A program made the position numbers and the translations under genes. The notes under the pieces were generated by a model. That model saw only the letters and a list, made by a program, of their open reading frames with translations, made no database searches and was not told the DNA's origin. Positions 24,466 to 34,406 of a stretch of 46,551 bases of DNA are shown piece after piece (the stretch's first letter is position 1; each line of letters starts with the position of its first letter). The stretch is taken from contig NZ_HG322951.1 in NCBI RefSeq assembly GCF_000455325.1, forward strand, positions 3,115,183 to 3,161,733. The letters are read 5' to 3'. This DNA comes from Mycolicibacterium septicum DSM 44393 (GTDB taxonomy: Bacteria; Actinomycetota; Actinomycetes; Mycobacteriales; Mycobacteriaceae).

Positions 24466-24795
24466 TCAGCTCACTTCCATCGAGAGAATCCGCAGTTCCC
24501 GGCCGTCGGTCACCTCGACGTCGGCGCTTCCGCACGGGCACAACAGGATCAGATCGGGCAGGTCGAACTGCGCTCCGCAGCTGCGGCAGTGTGCCGCTCC
24601 CGGGTGGATGTCGAGGTCGAGGCGGGCGCCGTCGGCCACCGTGCCCTGGGTGACCAGGTCGAAGCAGAAGAGCATGGAGTCCGGGACGACCGCGCACAAC
24701 GCGCCCACCTCGAGCTTCACGCTGTGCACACGGCGGCCTGCGGCGTGCTCACACACCGCGTCGACAACACTCTGGGTGATCGCCATCTCGTGCAT
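24466..24795 (-). CDS. hypA: Hydrogenase nickel chaperone HypA
   Basis: A 109-residue protein starting MHEMAITQSVV; His2 is the nickel ligand. The zinc site is Cys70-x2-Cys73 and Cys86-x-Cys88, the second pair one residue tighter than the usual CxxC. ATG 24795 is chosen because His2 must be near the N-terminus; the open frame extends to 24900 but would bury it. It is the first gene of the hydrogenase operon, divergent from recA. Confidence 0.94.
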   Translation of the reverse strand: MHEMAITQSVVDAVCEHAAGRRVHSVKLEVGALCAVVPDSMLFCFDLVTQGTVADGARLDLDIHPGAAHCRSCGAQFDLPDLILLCPCGSADVEVTDGRELRILSMEVS

Positions 24796-24825
24796 CGCTG
24801 CCCCGTCTCCGGGCCGGATGCTCCC

Positions 24826-24831
24826 ACGATA
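24826..24831 (-). promoter_or_regulatory. Candidate -10 element of the hypA operon promoter
   Basis: TATCGT on the minus strand fits TANNNT and lies about 30 nt upstream of the hypA ATG, leaving room for a GGAG-type ribosome binding site. It would be the main promoter of the whole cluster. Confidence 0.35.
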
Positions 24832-24868
24832 GGCCGGTTTGAGTGCACGTACGGCGTGTCTACTTGAA

Positions 24869-24884
24869 TCGAACACGTGTTCGT
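24869..24884 (+). promoter_or_regulatory. SOS (LexA) box of recA
   Basis: TCGAACACGTGTTCGT matches the mycobacterial consensus TCGAAC-R-NN-TGTTCGA at all but the last base and contains a perfect 14-bp palindrome. A TACTGT -10 box follows at once at 24886-24891, so LexA would block this promoter. Confidence 0.9.
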
Positions 24885-24928
24885 CTACTGTGGTCGACAT
24901 GCGATGGCGAGATGCTGGTCAAGCCGAC

Positions 24929-24951
24929 TTGTCGGTGGCTGCCTCTAGCGT
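24929..24951 (+). promoter_or_regulatory. PafBC-type (RecA-independent) DNA-damage promoter of recA
   Basis: TTGTCGGTG (24929-24937), 8 nt, TAGCGT (24946-24951): an exact fit to the RecA-NDp motif TTGTCRGTG-N8-TANNNT used by the PafBC activator. Transcription would start about 45-50 nt before the recA ATG. Confidence 0.8.
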
Positions 24952-25004
24952 CACGGCCAACTGATCGAAACCGATCACCGAACATCACTAGGACGGAGAC
25001 TCCC

Positions 25005-26060
25005 ATGGCGCCCCAGGCCCCGGATCGCGAAAAAGCGCTCGAACTGGCGATGGCCCAGATCGACAAGAACTTCGGTAAAGGCTCGGTGATGCGCCTCGGC
25101 GAGGAGGTGCGCCAGCCGATCTCGGTGATCCCCACCGGTTCGATTTCTCTGGATGTGGCACTCGGCATCGGTGGCCTGCCGCGCGGCCGCGTAGTCGAGA
25201 TCTACGGCCCGGAATCCTCGGGTAAGACCACTGTGGCACTGCACGCGGTGGCCAACGCCCAGGCCGCCGGCGGCATCGCGGCGTTCATCGACGCCGAGCA
25301 TGCCCTGGATCCCGAGTACGCCAAGAAGCTCGGGGTGGACACCGATTCACTGCTGGTGAGCCAGCCCGACACCGGCGAGCAGGCGCTGGAGATCGCCGAC
25401 ATGCTGGTGCGCTCGGGCGCGCTGGACATCCTGGTGATCGACTCGGTGGCAGCCCTGGTGCCCCGCGCCGAGATCGAGGGTGAGATGGGTGACAGCCACG
25501 TGGGTCTGCAGGCCCGCCTGATGAGCCAGGCGCTGCGCAAGATGACCGGTGCGCTGAACAACTCGGGCACCACCGCGATCTTCATCAACCAGCTCCGCGA
25601 GAAGATCGGCGTGATGTTCGGCTCGCCCGAAACCACCACGGGTGGTAAGGCTTTGAAGTTCTACGCCTCGGTCCGTCTGGACGTCCGGCGCATCGAGACG
25701 CTCAAGGACGGCACCGACGCGGTCGGTAACCGGACCCGCGTCAAGGTCGTCAAGAACAAGGTCTCGCCGCCGTTCAAGCAGGCCGAGTTCGACATCCTGT
25801 ACGGCCACGGCATCAGCCGCGAAGGCTCGCTCATCGACATGGGCGTCGAGCACGGCTTCATCCGCAAGTCCGGGTCCTGGTTCACCTATGAGGGTGAGCA
25901 GCTGGGCCAGGGCAAGGAGAACGCCCGCAAGTTCCTGCTGGAGAACATCGATGTCGCCAACGAGATCGAGAAGAAGATCAAGGAAAAGCTCGGCATCGGT
26001 GCTGTCGTGACGGCCGAGGCGAAGGCTGATGAAGTCCTTCCCGCCCCGGTTGATTTCTGA
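25005..26060 (+). CDS. recA: Recombinase RecA
   Basis: A 351-residue RecA with Walker A GPESSGKT at 68-75, the [13 protein letters not shown] block seen here as [11 protein letters not shown], and the C-terminal acidic end. It is uninterrupted, unlike the M. tuberculosis gene, which carries an intein. ATG 25005 has AGGACGGAG upstream; an open frame from 24843 runs through the promoter and is rejected. It has two damage-inducible promoters, one LexA-controlled and one PafBC-type, and overlaps recX by 32 nt. Confidence 0.98.
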   Translation: MAPQAPDREKALELAMAQIDKNFGKGSVMRLGEEVRQPISVIPTGSISLDVALGIGGLPRGRVVEIYGPESSGKTTVALHAVANAQAAGGIAAFIDAEHALDPEYAKKLGVDTDSLLVSQPDTGEQALEIADMLVRSGALDILVIDSVAALVPRAEIEGEMGDSHVGLQARLMSQALRKMTGALNNSGTTAIFINQLREKIGVMFGSPETTTGGKALKFYASVRLDVRRIETLKDGTDAVGNRTRVKVVKNKVSPPFKQAEFDILYGHGISREGSLIDMGVEHGFIRKSGSWFTYEGEQLGQGKENARKFLLENIDVANEIEKKIKEKLGIGAVVTAEAKADEVLPAPVDF

Positions 26061-26592
26061 GCCGTCGGGTACGCCCGAGGGGGAGCAGGCGCAAGATCCT
26101 CGCAAACGTGAGGAGCAGGCCAAGAATGTCTGCCTGCGCCTGCTCACCGTACGGGCCCGCACCCGCGCTGAGTTGACCGAACAGCTCACCAAACGGGGTT
26201 ACGAAGAGGACCTCAGTGCCAAGGTGCTCGACCGGCTCACCCAGGTCGGCCTGATCGATGACGAGGACTTCGCCGAGCAGTGGGTGCGGTCCCGGCACGC
26301 CAACGCGGGAAAAGGTAAGCGCGCCTTGGCCGTCGAGCTTCGCAAGAAGGGCGTGGACAACGACGTCATCGACGCGGCGCTGGCCGACCTGGATCCGGCT
26401 GCCGAACGGCAACGGGCCGAGCAGTTGGTCCGTGACAAACTACGCCGCGAACGGCTCGACGACGAAGACGGCGACGTGAAGGTGACCCGCAGGCTGGTCG
26501 GCATGCTGGCTCGCCGCGGCTACAACCAGTCGATGGCCTTCGACGTCGTCAGCGTCGAGCTGGCCGGCGAACGCGAGCGCCGCCGGGTGTGA
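26029..26592 (+). CDS. recX: RecA regulator RecX
   Basis: A 187-residue protein made of the tandem three-helix repeats typical of RecX ([20 protein letters not shown], then [32 protein letters not shown]). RecX binds and restrains RecA filaments. Its start overlaps the recA end by 32 nt, like the 35-nt overlap in M. tuberculosis, implying coupling. Its TGA stop directly abuts the stop of the convergent gluD gene. Confidence 0.93.
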   Translation: MKSFPPRLISEPSGTPEGEQAQDPRKREEQAKNVCLRLLTVRARTRAELTEQLTKRGYEEDLSAKVLDRLTQVGLIDDEDFAEQWVRSRHANAGKGKRALAVELRKKGVDNDVIDAALADLDPAAERQRAEQLVRDKLRRERLDDEDGDVKVTRRLVGMLARRGYNQSMAFDVVSVELAGERERRRV

Positions 26593-27486
26593 TCAGTCGC
26601 GTTGGGCGTGCAATACCTGCGCGCCCGGTGCGCCTTCCTGCTCGACGGCCTCGGCCTCCAGCGGCGCGGGTCCTCGGCTGGAACGACGCAAGCGCTGCTC
26701 GATCCTGGTGGCCAGCGACGACAATGCCATGTTGACGCTGATCATCAAGATCGCGATGACGATCAGGGCGGGCAGGATGTTGCCGTAGGCCGATCCGATG
26801 TTCGTACCCTGACGCACCATCTCCACGAACGTGATCTGGTAACCGATGGCGGTGTCCTTGAGCACCACGACCAGTTGCGAAACCAGTACCGGCAGCATCG
26901 CCGTGATCGCCTGCGGCAACAGGATCAGCCGCATGGTCTGCGTCCACGTCATTCCCAGCGACCACGCGGCCTCCTGCTGCCCACGGGGAAGGGAATGGAC
27001 GCCGGCTCGAACGATTTCGGCGATCACCGCCCCGTTGTAGAGCGTCAGCCCCGTCACCACTCCGGCCAGCGCGATGTACTTGGACGGGAACACGTCGTAC
27101 ATGCCGAAGAGGAAAAACGCGAACAGCATCATGATCAGCACCGGCACCGCGCGGAAGAACTCCACGATGACCGAGCAGATCCATCGGATCGGAGCAATCG
27201 GTGACAGTCGACCGACACCGAGCACCATGCCCAGAATCAGGGCGAAAACGATCGACACCGCCGCCGCGGTCAGCGTTCCCTGCACCCCGGGCAGCACGTA
27301 GGTGACCCACAGATCCGAGGTGAGGAACGGTTTCCACTTCTCGGGCTGGAGTTGATCTCTTTCCCAGAGTCGGTAGAGCACGAACACGATCAGCGCGATT
27401 GCGCCGAACGCGGCCAGCACCGCCAGGACGAAGTTGCGTGCCCGCGCCCGCGGCCCCGGGGCGTCGAACAGGACTGATGCGCTCAT
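26593..27486 (-). CDS. gluD: Glutamate ABC transporter permease GluD
   Basis: A 297-residue HisM/GlnP-type permease with about five to six membrane helices. The EAA loop that contacts the ATPase reads EAAWSLGMTWTQTMRLILLP. It starts at ATG 27486, not 27510, as the earlier frame has no support. The charged C-terminal tail is probably cytoplasmic. Last gene of gluABCD; the recX-gluABCD-miaB order is the same in corynebacteria. Confidence 0.9.
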   Translation of the reverse strand: MSASVLFDAPGPRARARNFVLAVLAAFGAIALIVFVLYRLWERDQLQPEKWKPFLTSDLWVTYVLPGVQGTLTAAAVSIVFALILGMVLGVGRLSPIAPIRWICSVIVEFFRAVPVLIMMLFAFFLFGMYDVFPSKYIALAGVVTGLTLYNGAVIAEIVRAGVHSLPRGQQEAAWSLGMTWTQTMRLILLPQAITAMLPVLVSQLVVVLKDTAIGYQITFVEMVRQGTNIGSAYGNILPALIVIAILMISVNMALSSLATRIEQRLRRSSRGPAPLEAEAVEQEGAPGAQVLHAQRD

Positions 27487-27517
27487 CGTGCCTGTCCGTT
27501 CTTCGCGCAAGCGCTCA

Positions 27518-28198
27518 TCACCGAGCCACCGCCAGCCGCTTACCCAACCACCCGAAAAGCAGCCCCAGGGGCAACGTCAGCAGGATGAAACCGGCGGCCA
27601 TGATGGCACCGACGGTGAGCACGGCGGCGGTCGACTCGATCATCTCCTTCATCAACAATGCGGCTTCCGCCACGCCGATCGCCGACGCGATCGTGGTGTT
27701 CTTCGTCAATGCGATCAATACCGATCCGAGCGGGATGATCACCGCGCGAAATGCCTGCGGCAGCAGGATCAATCGCAGGTTCTGCCCGAAGGACAAACCC
27801 AGTGACCGGGCGGCCTCGGCCTGACCCATCGGCACCGTGTTGACCCCGGAGCGCACCGTCTCGCAAACGAAAGACGCGGTATAGACCGTCAATCCGAGTA
27901 CGGCCAGGCGAAAGTTGCTGTCGGCGATCGATGTCGGTGAATGCGGGTCGACCAGGGTGATCCGCAGGGTCTGCCCGACCCCGAGCGCACAGAACACGAT
28001 GATCAGGGTCAGGGGAGTGTTGCGGATGACGTTCACGTACGCGGCGCCGAGCCAATTGAGCACCGGCACCGGCGCCAGGCGCATGGCGGCCAGCACCGTG
28101 CCCAGGATCAGCGCACCGATCGCGGAGTACACCGTGAGCTGGATGGTGGTCCAGAACGCCGCGAATATCTGATCGCGGTATGCATCGAATATCTCCAC
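27518..28198 (-). CDS. gluC: Glutamate ABC transporter permease GluC
   Basis: A 226-residue HisM/GlnP-type permease with about five hydrophobic helices and the EAA loop EAARSLGLSFGQNLRLILLP. GTG 28198 is the start. It pairs with GluD to form the membrane channel of the glutamate/glutamine-type uptake system. A gap of about 30 nt separates it from gluD. Confidence 0.92.
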   Translation of the reverse strand: MEIFDAYRDQIFAAFWTTIQLTVYSAIGALILGTVLAAMRLAPVPVLNWLGAAYVNVIRNTPLTLIIVFCALGVGQTLRITLVDPHSPTSIADSNFRLAVLGLTVYTASFVCETVRSGVNTVPMGQAEAARSLGLSFGQNLRLILLPQAFRAVIIPLGSVLIALTKNTTIASAIGVAEAALLMKEMIESTAAVLTVGAIMAAGFILLTLPLGLLFGWLGKRLAVAR

Positions 28199-28219
28199 AG
28201 TCGGTGCGCTGTCTCCGGA

Positions 28220-29032
28220 TCAGCTGCGGTCGACGGCGGGCGGTGCCGGGGTGGGGATACCGGCGGGGCCGAGGTTGCGCTCGAACGCTTCCTTCCAGGC
28301 GCCGCTGGACTCCATCTTCTCGAGCGCGGTATTGATCTTGTTGCGCAACTCGGTGTCGCCCTTCTTCAGGCCGATGCCATAGCGCTCCTCGGAGAAGGTG
28401 TCACCGGCGATCTTGAAGGTGCCCGGGCTCTGCGCGGCGTACCCGGCCAGGATCACCTCATCGGTGGTCAACGCGTCCACGGCACCGCTCTTGAGCGCAT
28501 CCAGGCACAGCGTGTACGTGTCGTACTGCTGCAACTGCACCTTCGGGTACTCGTCCTTGATCCGCTGGGCCGGGGTCGAACCCGACACCGAGCACAGCTT
28601 CTTGTTGTTCTCCAGCGAAGCCGCCCCGGTGATGTCGGTGTTGTCCGCACGGACCAGCAGGCTCTGCCCGGTCAGCAGGTACGGGCCGGCGAAGTCGACC
28701 TTCTCCTTGCGTGCATCCGTGATCGAGTAGGTGCCCACGATGTACTCGACCTGACCGTTCTGGATCAGCGTCTCGCGCTGCGGCGAGGGGGCTTCTTTCC
28801 ATTCGATCTTGTCCTCGGGGTAGCCGAGTTCGTTGGCCACGTACTTGGCCACGTCGACGTCGAAGCCGGACATGGTGCCGTCGGGTTTCTTCAGGCCGAG
28901 CCCGGGCTGGTCGTACTTGGTGCCGATGACAATCTTGCTCGAGTCACCGCCGCCGCCACAGGCCGTCGCGGCGAAGGGGAGCGCGATCGCGAGCGCGAGG
29001 GTACCGACCAACTTGAACGGCACGAATGGCAT
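28220..29032 (-). CDS. gluB: Glutamate-binding lipoprotein GluB
   Basis: A 270-residue SBP family 3 protein. The N-terminus is a lipoprotein signal (hydrophobic stretch to FAATACGGGG, with the acylated Cys at about residue 25). The ligand-binding core includes GFDVDVAKYVANELGYPE and KVDFAGPYLLTGQSLLVRA. It would capture glutamate outside the membrane and deliver it to GluC/GluD. Start ATG 29032 is the only one placing the signal peptide at the N-terminus; the open frame beyond it is antisense-type noise. Confidence 0.93.
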   Translation of the reverse strand: MPFVPFKLVGTLALAIALPFAATACGGGGDSSKIVIGTKYDQPGLGLKKPDGTMSGFDVDVAKYVANELGYPEDKIEWKEAPSPQRETLIQNGQVEYIVGTYSITDARKEKVDFAGPYLLTGQSLLVRADNTDITGAASLENNKKLCSVSGSTPAQRIKDEYPKVQLQQYDTYTLCLDALKSGAVDALTTDEVILAGYAAQSPGTFKIAGDTFSEERYGIGLKKGDTELRNKINTALEKMESSGAWKEAFERNLGPAGIPTPAPPAVDRS

Positions 29033-29070
29033 GTTCGGGTTCCTTTCGGGTGCAGCGTCAGTGCGGAGCG

Positions 29071-29856
29071 TCAGTGATGGAGGATCTTGCCGAGAAAATC
29101 TTTGGCGCGATCGGATTTCGGATTGTCGAAGAACTCGGCCGGGGGTGCGTCCTCGACGATCGCGCCGTCCGCCATGAACACCACCCGGTCGGATGCCCGG
29201 CGGGCGAAGCCCATCTCGTGGGTGATCACCACCATCGTCATGCCCTCGCCGGCCAGCGAGGTCATCACGGCCAGAACCTCGTTGATCATCTCGGGGTCCA
29301 GGGCGCTGGTGGGCTCGTCGAACAGCATGACCTTCGGGTTCATGGCCAGCGAGCGTGCGATGGCGACGCGTTGCTGCTGACCACCCGACAGCTGGGCCGG
29401 GTACTTGTCGGCCTGATTGGCCACCCCGACGCGATCCAGCAGGGCCATCGCCTTCTCGCGTGCCTCGGCCTTGGACTTCCGGCGCACCTTCACCGGCGCC
29501 AGCGTGACATTCTCCAGGATCGTCTTGTGCGCGAACAGGTTGAAGGACTGGAACACCATGCCGACATCGGAGCGCAGCTGGGCCAGTTTGCGGCCCTCGG
29601 CCGGCAGTGCCTGGCCGTCGATCGCGATGCTGCCGGAGTCGATGGTCTCCAGCCGGTTGATCGTGCGGCACAACGTGGACTTGCCCGAACCTGACGGGCC
29701 GAGCACCACGACGACCTGGCCACGGCCCACTTCGAGGTTGATGTCGTTCAGTACGTGCAGCGGTCCGAAGTGTTTGTTGACTCCCGACAGCGAGATCATC
29801 GGCACATCTAGAAGTGCTGCATTGTCGACCTGCGGCTGCTCGCCGGGGCTTCCCAT
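29071..29856 (-). CDS. gluA: Glutamate ABC transporter ATPase GluA
   Basis: A 261-residue ATPase with Walker [10 protein letters not shown] at 53-61, signature LSGGQQQR, and Walker [15 protein letters not shown]. It is very similar to corynebacterial GluA. ATG 29856 lies 8 nt after a TAAGGT -10 box, so it is probably leaderless; an internal ATG at 29799 would match shorter homologues. It heads the gluABCD operon and is divergent from miaB. Confidence 0.93.
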   Translation of the reverse strand: MGSPGEQPQVDNAALLDVPMISLSGVNKHFGPLHVLNDINLEVGRGQVVVVLGPSGSGKSTLCRTINRLETIDSGSIAIDGQALPAEGRKLAQLRSDVGMVFQSFNLFAHKTILENVTLAPVKVRRKSKAEAREKAMALLDRVGVANQADKYPAQLSGGQQQRVAIARSLAMNPKVMLFDEPTSALDPEMINEVLAVMTSLAGEGMTMVVITHEMGFARRASDRVVFMADGAIVEDAPPAEFFDNPKSDRAKDFLGKILHH

Positions 29857-29864
29857 GGCAGGTG

Positions 29865-29870
29865 ACCTTA
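29865..29870 (-). promoter_or_regulatory. -10 element of gluA, probably leaderless
   Basis: TAAGGT on the minus strand, 8 nt before ATG 29856, in the 92-bp gap between gluA and miaB. Confidence 0.4.
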
Positions 29871-29935
29871 CCCAGGGAACGTCCAGCCTGCCCGGATCTC
29901 GTGAATCCGCCGCGTTAACGTTTTGGGCGCCTCCG

Positions 29936-29941
29936 TACCAT
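29936..29941 (+). promoter_or_regulatory. -10 element of miaB, leaderless
   Basis: TACCAT ends 7 nt before the GTG at 29949, supporting that GTG over the ATG 9 nt further in. Confidence 0.5.
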
Positions 29942-29948
29942 TGAGGCC

Positions 29949-31478
29949 GTGACGACGATGGTGAACCGGGACGCGACGGCCGACCCGGCCGAACTGCGTG
30001 CCGTGCGCACCTATCAGGTCCGTACCTACGGCTGCCAGATGAACGTGCATGACTCCGAGCGGCTGTCGGGCCTGCTGGAGGACGCCGGATACCGGCGGGC
30101 CGAGGACGGTTCCGACGCCGACATCGTGGTGTTCAACACCTGTGCGGTTCGGGAGAACGCCGACAACAAGCTCTACGGCAACCTCAGCCACCTGGCCCCG
30201 CGTAAGAACTCCGACCCGAACATGCAGATCGCCGTCGGCGGTTGCCTGGCCCAGAAGGACCGCGACGCCGTTCTGAAGAAGGCCCCTTGGGTCGACGTGG
30301 TCTTCGGCACCCACAACATCGGGTCGCTGCCCACGCTGCTGGAGCGGGCCCGCCACAACCGCGCCGCCCAGGTCGAGATCGTCGAGGCGTTGCAGGAGTT
30401 TCCGTCGACCCTGCCCGCGACGCGCGAGTCCGCGTACGCGGCGTGGGTGTCGATCTCGGTGGGCTGCAACAACACCTGCACGTTCTGCATCGTGCCGTCG
30501 TTGCGCGGTAAAGAGGTGGACCGTCGGCCCGGCGACATCCTGGCAGAGGTGCAGACCCTGGCCGACCAGGGCGTGCTCGAGGTCACCCTGTTGGGGCAGA
30601 ACGTCAATGCCTACGGCGTGTCGTTCGCCGACCCTGACGTACCGCGGGACCGCAGCGCGTTCGCCAAGCTGCTGCGCGCCTGCGGCGACGTGGAGGGGCT
30701 GGAACGGGTCCGGTTCACCTCACCGCACCCGGCCGAGTTCACCGACGACGTGATCGAGGCGATGGCGCAGACCCCCAACGTCTGCCCCACGCTGCACATG
30801 CCGCTGCAGTCCGGTTCGGACCGCATCCTGAAGGCGATGCGCCGTTCGTACCGGGCCGACCGCTACCTGGGCATCATCGACAAGGTCCGGGCTGCGATCC
30901 CGGACGCTGCGATCACCACCGACCTCATCGTCGGTTTCCCCGGTGAGACCGAGGAGGATTTCCAGGCCACCCTCGACGTCGTCGAGCGGTCCCGGTTCGC
31001 CGCGGCCTTCACCTTCCAGTACTCCATCCGGCCCGGCACCCCGGCCGCCGAGATGCCTGACCAGCTGCCGAAAGCTGTAGTCACCGAACGCTATCAGCGC
31101 CTGATCGACCTGCAGGAGCGAATCTCCCTGGAGGAGAACCAGGCTCAGATCGGCCGGGCGGTCGAGCTGTTGGTCGCGACGGGCGAGGGACGCAAGGACG
31201 CCGCCACCGCTCGCATGTCGGGCCGGGCGCGCGACGGGCGCCTGGTGCATTTCGCCCCCAGCGACAACGACATTCGGCCCGGCGACATCGTGACGACGAC
31301 CGTGACCGGCGCCGCGCCGCACCATCTGATCGCCGACGCCCCGCTGGCGAGCCATCGGCGCACCCGCGCCGGCGACGCCCACGCGGCCGGGCAGCGCCCC
31401 CGTACCGGCGTCGGACTGGGGCTGCCGCGGATCGGTGCGCCGGAGACCCCGCCGTCATCAGGAGGATGTGGCTGTTGA
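29949..31478 (+). CDS. miaB: tRNA-2-methylthio-N6-dimethylallyladenosine synthase MiaB
   Basis: A 509-residue radical-SAM methylthiotransferase that modifies A37 of tRNAs after MiaA. The N-terminal cluster cysteines are in [15 protein letters not shown] and VGGCLAQ; the radical-SAM motif CNNTCTFC holds the second cluster; a TRAM domain lies near residues 385-455. The extra tail ends in GGCGC. Its stop overlaps the next start (TTGA), suggesting coupling. Confidence 0.97.
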   Translation: MTTMVNRDATADPAELRAVRTYQVRTYGCQMNVHDSERLSGLLEDAGYRRAEDGSDADIVVFNTCAVRENADNKLYGNLSHLAPRKNSDPNMQIAVGGCLAQKDRDAVLKKAPWVDVVFGTHNIGSLPTLLERARHNRAAQVEIVEALQEFPSTLPATRESAYAAWVSISVGCNNTCTFCIVPSLRGKEVDRRPGDILAEVQTLADQGVLEVTLLGQNVNAYGVSFADPDVPRDRSAFAKLLRACGDVEGLERVRFTSPHPAEFTDDVIEAMAQTPNVCPTLHMPLQSGSDRILKAMRRSYRADRYLGIIDKVRAAIPDAAITTDLIVGFPGETEEDFQATLDVVERSRFAAAFTFQYSIRPGTPAAEMPDQLPKAVVTERYQRLIDLQERISLEENQAQIGRAVELLVATGEGRKDAATARMSGRARDGRLVHFAPSDNDIRPGDIVTTTVTGAAPHHLIADAPLASHRRTRAGDAHAAGQRPRTGVGLGLPRIGAPETPPSSGGCGC

Positions 31479-32131
31479 GTAACGAAGGCGACTTCGAGCG
31501 GTTCGAGGACGACCTCGCCGCCGTCGAACGCAAGGTCACCCGGGAGTTCGACTCGGGTCCGCGCGCGATGGTGGTGGCGATCCTGGTGTTCGTGGTGCTG
31601 CTGTCGTTCGTGCTGCCGCACACCGGCTCCAGCAAGGGCTTCGACGTTCTGGTCGGTGACGCCACGGCCGTCGCCGACGGCATCTCACTGCCTTCGCGGG
31701 TGTTCACCTGGCTGGCGCTGGTGTTCTCGGTCGGGTTCTCGACCTTGGCGCTGATCACCCGCCGCTGGGCGCTGGCCTGGGTAGCCCTGGCCGGTTCGGC
31801 GGTCGCCAGCGCGCTCGGGATGCTCGCAGTGTGGTCGCGTCAGACCGCTGCCGGCCATCCCGGCCCCGGGATCGGGCTGATCCTCGGCTGGCTGGCGGTG
31901 ATCCTGCTGACCTTCCATTGGGCGCGGGTGGTGTGGTCGCGCACCGCACTGCAGTTGGCGGCCGAGGAGGATCGTCGCCGCCAGGCCGCGGAGCAACAGC
32001 AGCACGGCGTGCTGGGCATCCCCGGTGCCGGCACGCCCAAGCCCGACGTCACCAAGCCCGACGTCACCAAGTCCGACGTCACCAAGTCCGACCCGTCCGG
32101 CAAGAAGCCGGACCGGCCGGACCAGGCCTAA
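31475..32131 (+). CDS. Conserved membrane protein, Rv2732c-like
   Basis: A 218-residue protein with about four hydrophobic helices between residues 30 and 155 and a charged C-terminal tail. TTG 31475 is preferred: AGGAGG lies 9 nt upstream and the TTG overlaps the miaB stop as TTGA, whereas ATG 31466 directly touches the AGGAGG. The tail holds a short repeat, [10 protein letters not shown]. It matches Rv2732c by position and topology. Function unknown. Confidence 0.75.
   Translation: MSNEGDFERFEDDLAAVERKVTREFDSGPRAMVVAILVFVVLLSFVLPHTGSSKGFDVLVGDATAVADGISLPSRVFTWLALVFSVGFSTLALITRRWALAWVALAGSAVASALGMLAVWSRQTAAGHPGPGIGLILGWLAVILLTFHWARVVWSRTALQLAAEEDRRRQAAEQQQHGVLGIPGAGTPKPDVTKPDVTKSDVTKSDPSGKKPDRPDQA
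32038..32097 (+). repeat. 15-bp tandem repeat inside the Rv2732c-like gene
   Basis: About four in-frame copies of a 15-nt unit encoding (P/S)DVTK, close to the 3' end of the gene. Copy number may vary between strains because the unit is a multiple of three. Confidence 0.7.
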
Positions 32132-33483
32132 CTGCGCTTGCCCAGCGCCTCCGCTGCCGCGTCGGCCCACTGACGCCACTGTTCGGCGCTCGCCCTGGCC
32201 TCGGCCGCGTCCTTGGCCCGCCCGGCGGCCTCCGCCTTCTCGGCCTGCTTCTCGAACTGCTCGGCACGTGAGCGGAACTGGTCGGCGCGAGCCTGGGCCT
32301 CGGGATCGACGCCACCGGCCGGAGCGTCGCGGACCTTCTTCTCCACGGCGCGCAGTCGTCGTTCCAGGTCAGCGGAGCGTTCGCGCGGAACCTTGCCGAT
32401 CGCGTCCCACTTGTCGCCGATGGTCCGCAATGCCGCACGGGCCGCATCCAGATCGGTCGTGTCGATCTTCTCGGCCTCGGCCAGCAGCGCCTCCTTGGCG
32501 GTGGCATTGGCCTTGAACTCGGCGTCGCGTTCGGCGTTTGCGGCGTTGCGGGCCCCGAAGAACGTGTCCTGGGCGGCCTTGAACCGGTGCCACAGTGCGT
32601 CGTCGACGTCCTTGGCGGCGCGTCCTGCGGTCTTCCACTGGGACAGCAGGTCGCGGAAGGCCGCGGCGGTGCCGCCCCAGTCGGTCGAGGAGGACAGCTG
32701 CTCGGCCTGTTCGCACAGCCCTTCCTTGACCTGGCGGGCGCCGACCCGGCCGCGGTCGAGCTCGGCGAAGTGCGAGCCCCGGCGGCGGTTGAACGTCTCC
32801 CGCGCGCTCGAGTAGCGCTTCCACAGGGCGTCGTCGAGCTTGCGGTCCAGCCCGGTGATGGTGCGCCACTCGTCGAGGATCTCGCGCAGGCGGTCACCGG
32901 CGGACTTCCACTGGGTGGAGTTCGCGGCCAGATCCTCGGCCTCGGCGGCCAGGGCCTCCTTGCGTGAGGTCTGCGCGGCGCGGTGCTCGTCACGCTGGGC
33001 CCGCTCGGTCGCGGCGGCGGCGTCGGCGTGTTCCAGGATCGCCGTCAGTCGCGTGCTCAGGGAATCGACGTCGCCGAGAACCGCTGCGGTGGGCAGACTT
33101 TCGGCCAGTGCGGCCGCCGCCGACTTGATCTTGCGGGCATCGCCGGTGCCGGAGGTGAGCCGGCGTTCCAGTAGGGCCACCTCGGTGTGCAGATCATCGA
33201 AGCGCCTGCCGAAGTGGGCGAATGCCGATTCGGTGTCGCCGGCCTGCCATGAGCCGATGACGCGCTCACCGGATCCGCTGATCAACCACACCGTGCCGTC
33301 GTCGTCCACCCGTCCGAACCGGTGTGGATCGCCGGTCGGCGCCACCGCGACCACCGGGGCAACCCGGCTGGGGCGCGGAACGGGGCGGGGTGGGCCGGGC
33401 CTTGGGATAGGCGAGGGCGTGGGCTTCGGCGTGGGCCCGGAGGTGGTCGGGGGGGTGGTTCCGCCTGGCTCACTGGTTGTCAT
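32128..33483 (-). CDS. DUF349 domain protein, Rv2731-like
   Basis: A 451-residue largely helical protein. After a Pro-rich N-terminus (about residues 1-50) and a small beta segment, repeated DUF349 units follow, each with a Trp-rich core such as [18 protein letters not shown] and [20 protein letters not shown], then [18 protein letters not shown] 33483 has GAGGAG upstream. The family's role is unclear. Its TAG stop interlocks with the TAA stop of the convergent Rv2732c-like gene, sharing two bases. Confidence 0.85.
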   Translation of the reverse strand: MTTSEPGGTTPPTTSGPTPKPTPSPIPRPGPPRPVPRPSRVAPVVAVAPTGDPHRFGRVDDDGTVWLISGSGERVIGSWQAGDTESAFAHFGRRFDDLHTEVALLERRLTSGTGDARKIKSAAAALAESLPTAAVLGDVDSLSTRLTAILEHADAAAATERAQRDEHRAAQTSRKEALAAEAEDLAANSTQWKSAGDRLREILDEWRTITGLDRKLDDALWKRYSSARETFNRRRGSHFAELDRGRVGARQVKEGLCEQAEQLSSSTDWGGTAAAFRDLLSQWKTAGRAAKDVDDALWHRFKAAQDTFFGARNAANAERDAEFKANATAKEALLAEAEKIDTTDLDAARAALRTIGDKWDAIGKVPRERSADLERRLRAVEKKVRDAPAGGVDPEAQARADQFRSRAEQFEKQAEKAEAAGRAKDAAEARASAEQWRQWADAAAEALGKRS

Positions 33484-33558
33484 ATCCGCTCCTCGTACTC
33501 CGCGCGGTTGCCCGCGCATCTGCCGCGCGACGCGGCGCCTGATGCTGTCGCTTGTCCG

Positions 33559-33669
33559 TTATTCAAGCAGGTCGTGCTGGGCCATGCCCATGGCTTTCGG
33601 CTCAATGCCCTGACAAACTCCGCCCGGCGGCGACGGATCGACCGGATCCGGCGGTGTCGCCGGTGCCAT
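33559..33669 (-). CDS. Candidate 36-residue small protein upstream of the DUF349 gene
   Basis: ATG 33667-33669 has AGGAG about 10 nt upstream and the frame stops with TAA at 33559. It encodes a Pro-rich start (MAPATPPDPVDPSPPGG), then one Cys and an acidic end (AQHDLLE). It lies in an otherwise empty 236-bp divergent gap, on the same strand as and 75 nt before the DUF349 gene. I do not recognise a family, and chance cannot be excluded at this length. Confidence 0.35.
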   Translation of the reverse strand: MAPATPPDPVDPSPPGGVCQGIEPKAMGMAQHDLLE

Positions 33670-33707
33670 TCACCAGCACTCCTCGCAGCACAGCGGGGGC
33701 CGCGCAT

Positions 33708-33713
33708 TAGTTT
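33708..33713 (+). promoter_or_regulatory. -10 element of the Rv2728c-like gene, leaderless
   Basis: TAGTTT ends 6 nt before GTG 33720, fitting a leaderless start. Confidence 0.5.
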
Positions 33714-33719
33714 GGTGAC

Positions 33720-34406
33720 GTGCTGAGCGCCATCGCGATCGTCCCCGCCACGCCGGTTCTCGTGCCCGAACTCGTGGGTTCGGCCGCGGCCGAGGTGGCC
33801 GGGTTGCGCGACGCGGTGATCGCCGCAGCGGGTTCGCTGCCCGCGCGCTGGCTGGCTGTCGGCGTCGGCCCCCGCGACGAGGTGTACGGGCCCGACTGTG
33901 CCGGGACCTTCGCCGGCTACGGCGTCGACGTCCCGGTGGCGCTCGGGCCCGACCTGGTGGGCGAGCCGGCCGAACTGCCGTTGTGTGTGCTGGTGGCCGG
34001 GTGGATCCGCGGCCAGGCCACCCCCGATGCCGGGATCGAGGTGCACGCCTACGCCGCGTCGCACCCGGTAGGTGAGGCGCTGGCCCGGGGCCGCGCGCTG
34101 CGGGCCCGGATCGACGAGTCCCCGGAGCAGGTCGGCGTCCTGATCGTGGCCGACGGGTTGCACACCCTCACGCCCTCGGCCCCTGGCGGTTACCTGCCTG
34201 ATTCTCCTGCCACGCAGCAGGATCTCGATGACGCGCTGGCCACCGGTGACCTCGCCGCGCTGGTCGAGTTGCCCGAGCCGGTACTCGGCAGGGTGGCCTT
34301 CCAGGTGCTGGCGGGCCTGACCGGATCCGCTCCCGGCTCGGCGCGTGAGATGTACCGCGGTGCGCCCTACGGGGTCGGCTACTTCGTCGGCGAATGGCTG
34401 CCATGA
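33720..34406 (+). CDS. Conserved protein, Rv2728c-like
   Basis: A 228-residue Ala/Gly-rich protein beginning [20 protein letters not shown]. The alternating strands and conserved [16 protein letters not shown] region recall the class III extradiol dioxygenase (LigB/Memo) fold, but I cannot see a convincing metal site. GTG 33720 is supported by the leaderless promoter. It overlaps miaA by 4 nt (ATGA), and the gene pair order is that of M. tuberculosis. Function unknown. Confidence 0.7.
   Translation: MLSAIAIVPATPVLVPELVGSAAAEVAGLRDAVIAAAGSLPARWLAVGVGPRDEVYGPDCAGTFAGYGVDVPVALGPDLVGEPAELPLCVLVAGWIRGQATPDAGIEVHAYAASHPVGEALARGRALRARIDESPEQVGVLIVADGLHTLTPSAPGGYLPDSPATQQDLDDALATGDLAALVELPEPVLGRVAFQVLAGLTGSAPGSAREMYRGAPYGVGYFVGEWLP

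Noticed and set aside
25700..25800. RecA intein, as in M. tuberculosis
   Set aside because: The coding sequence is continuous at 351 residues with no inserted splicing or endonuclease domain.
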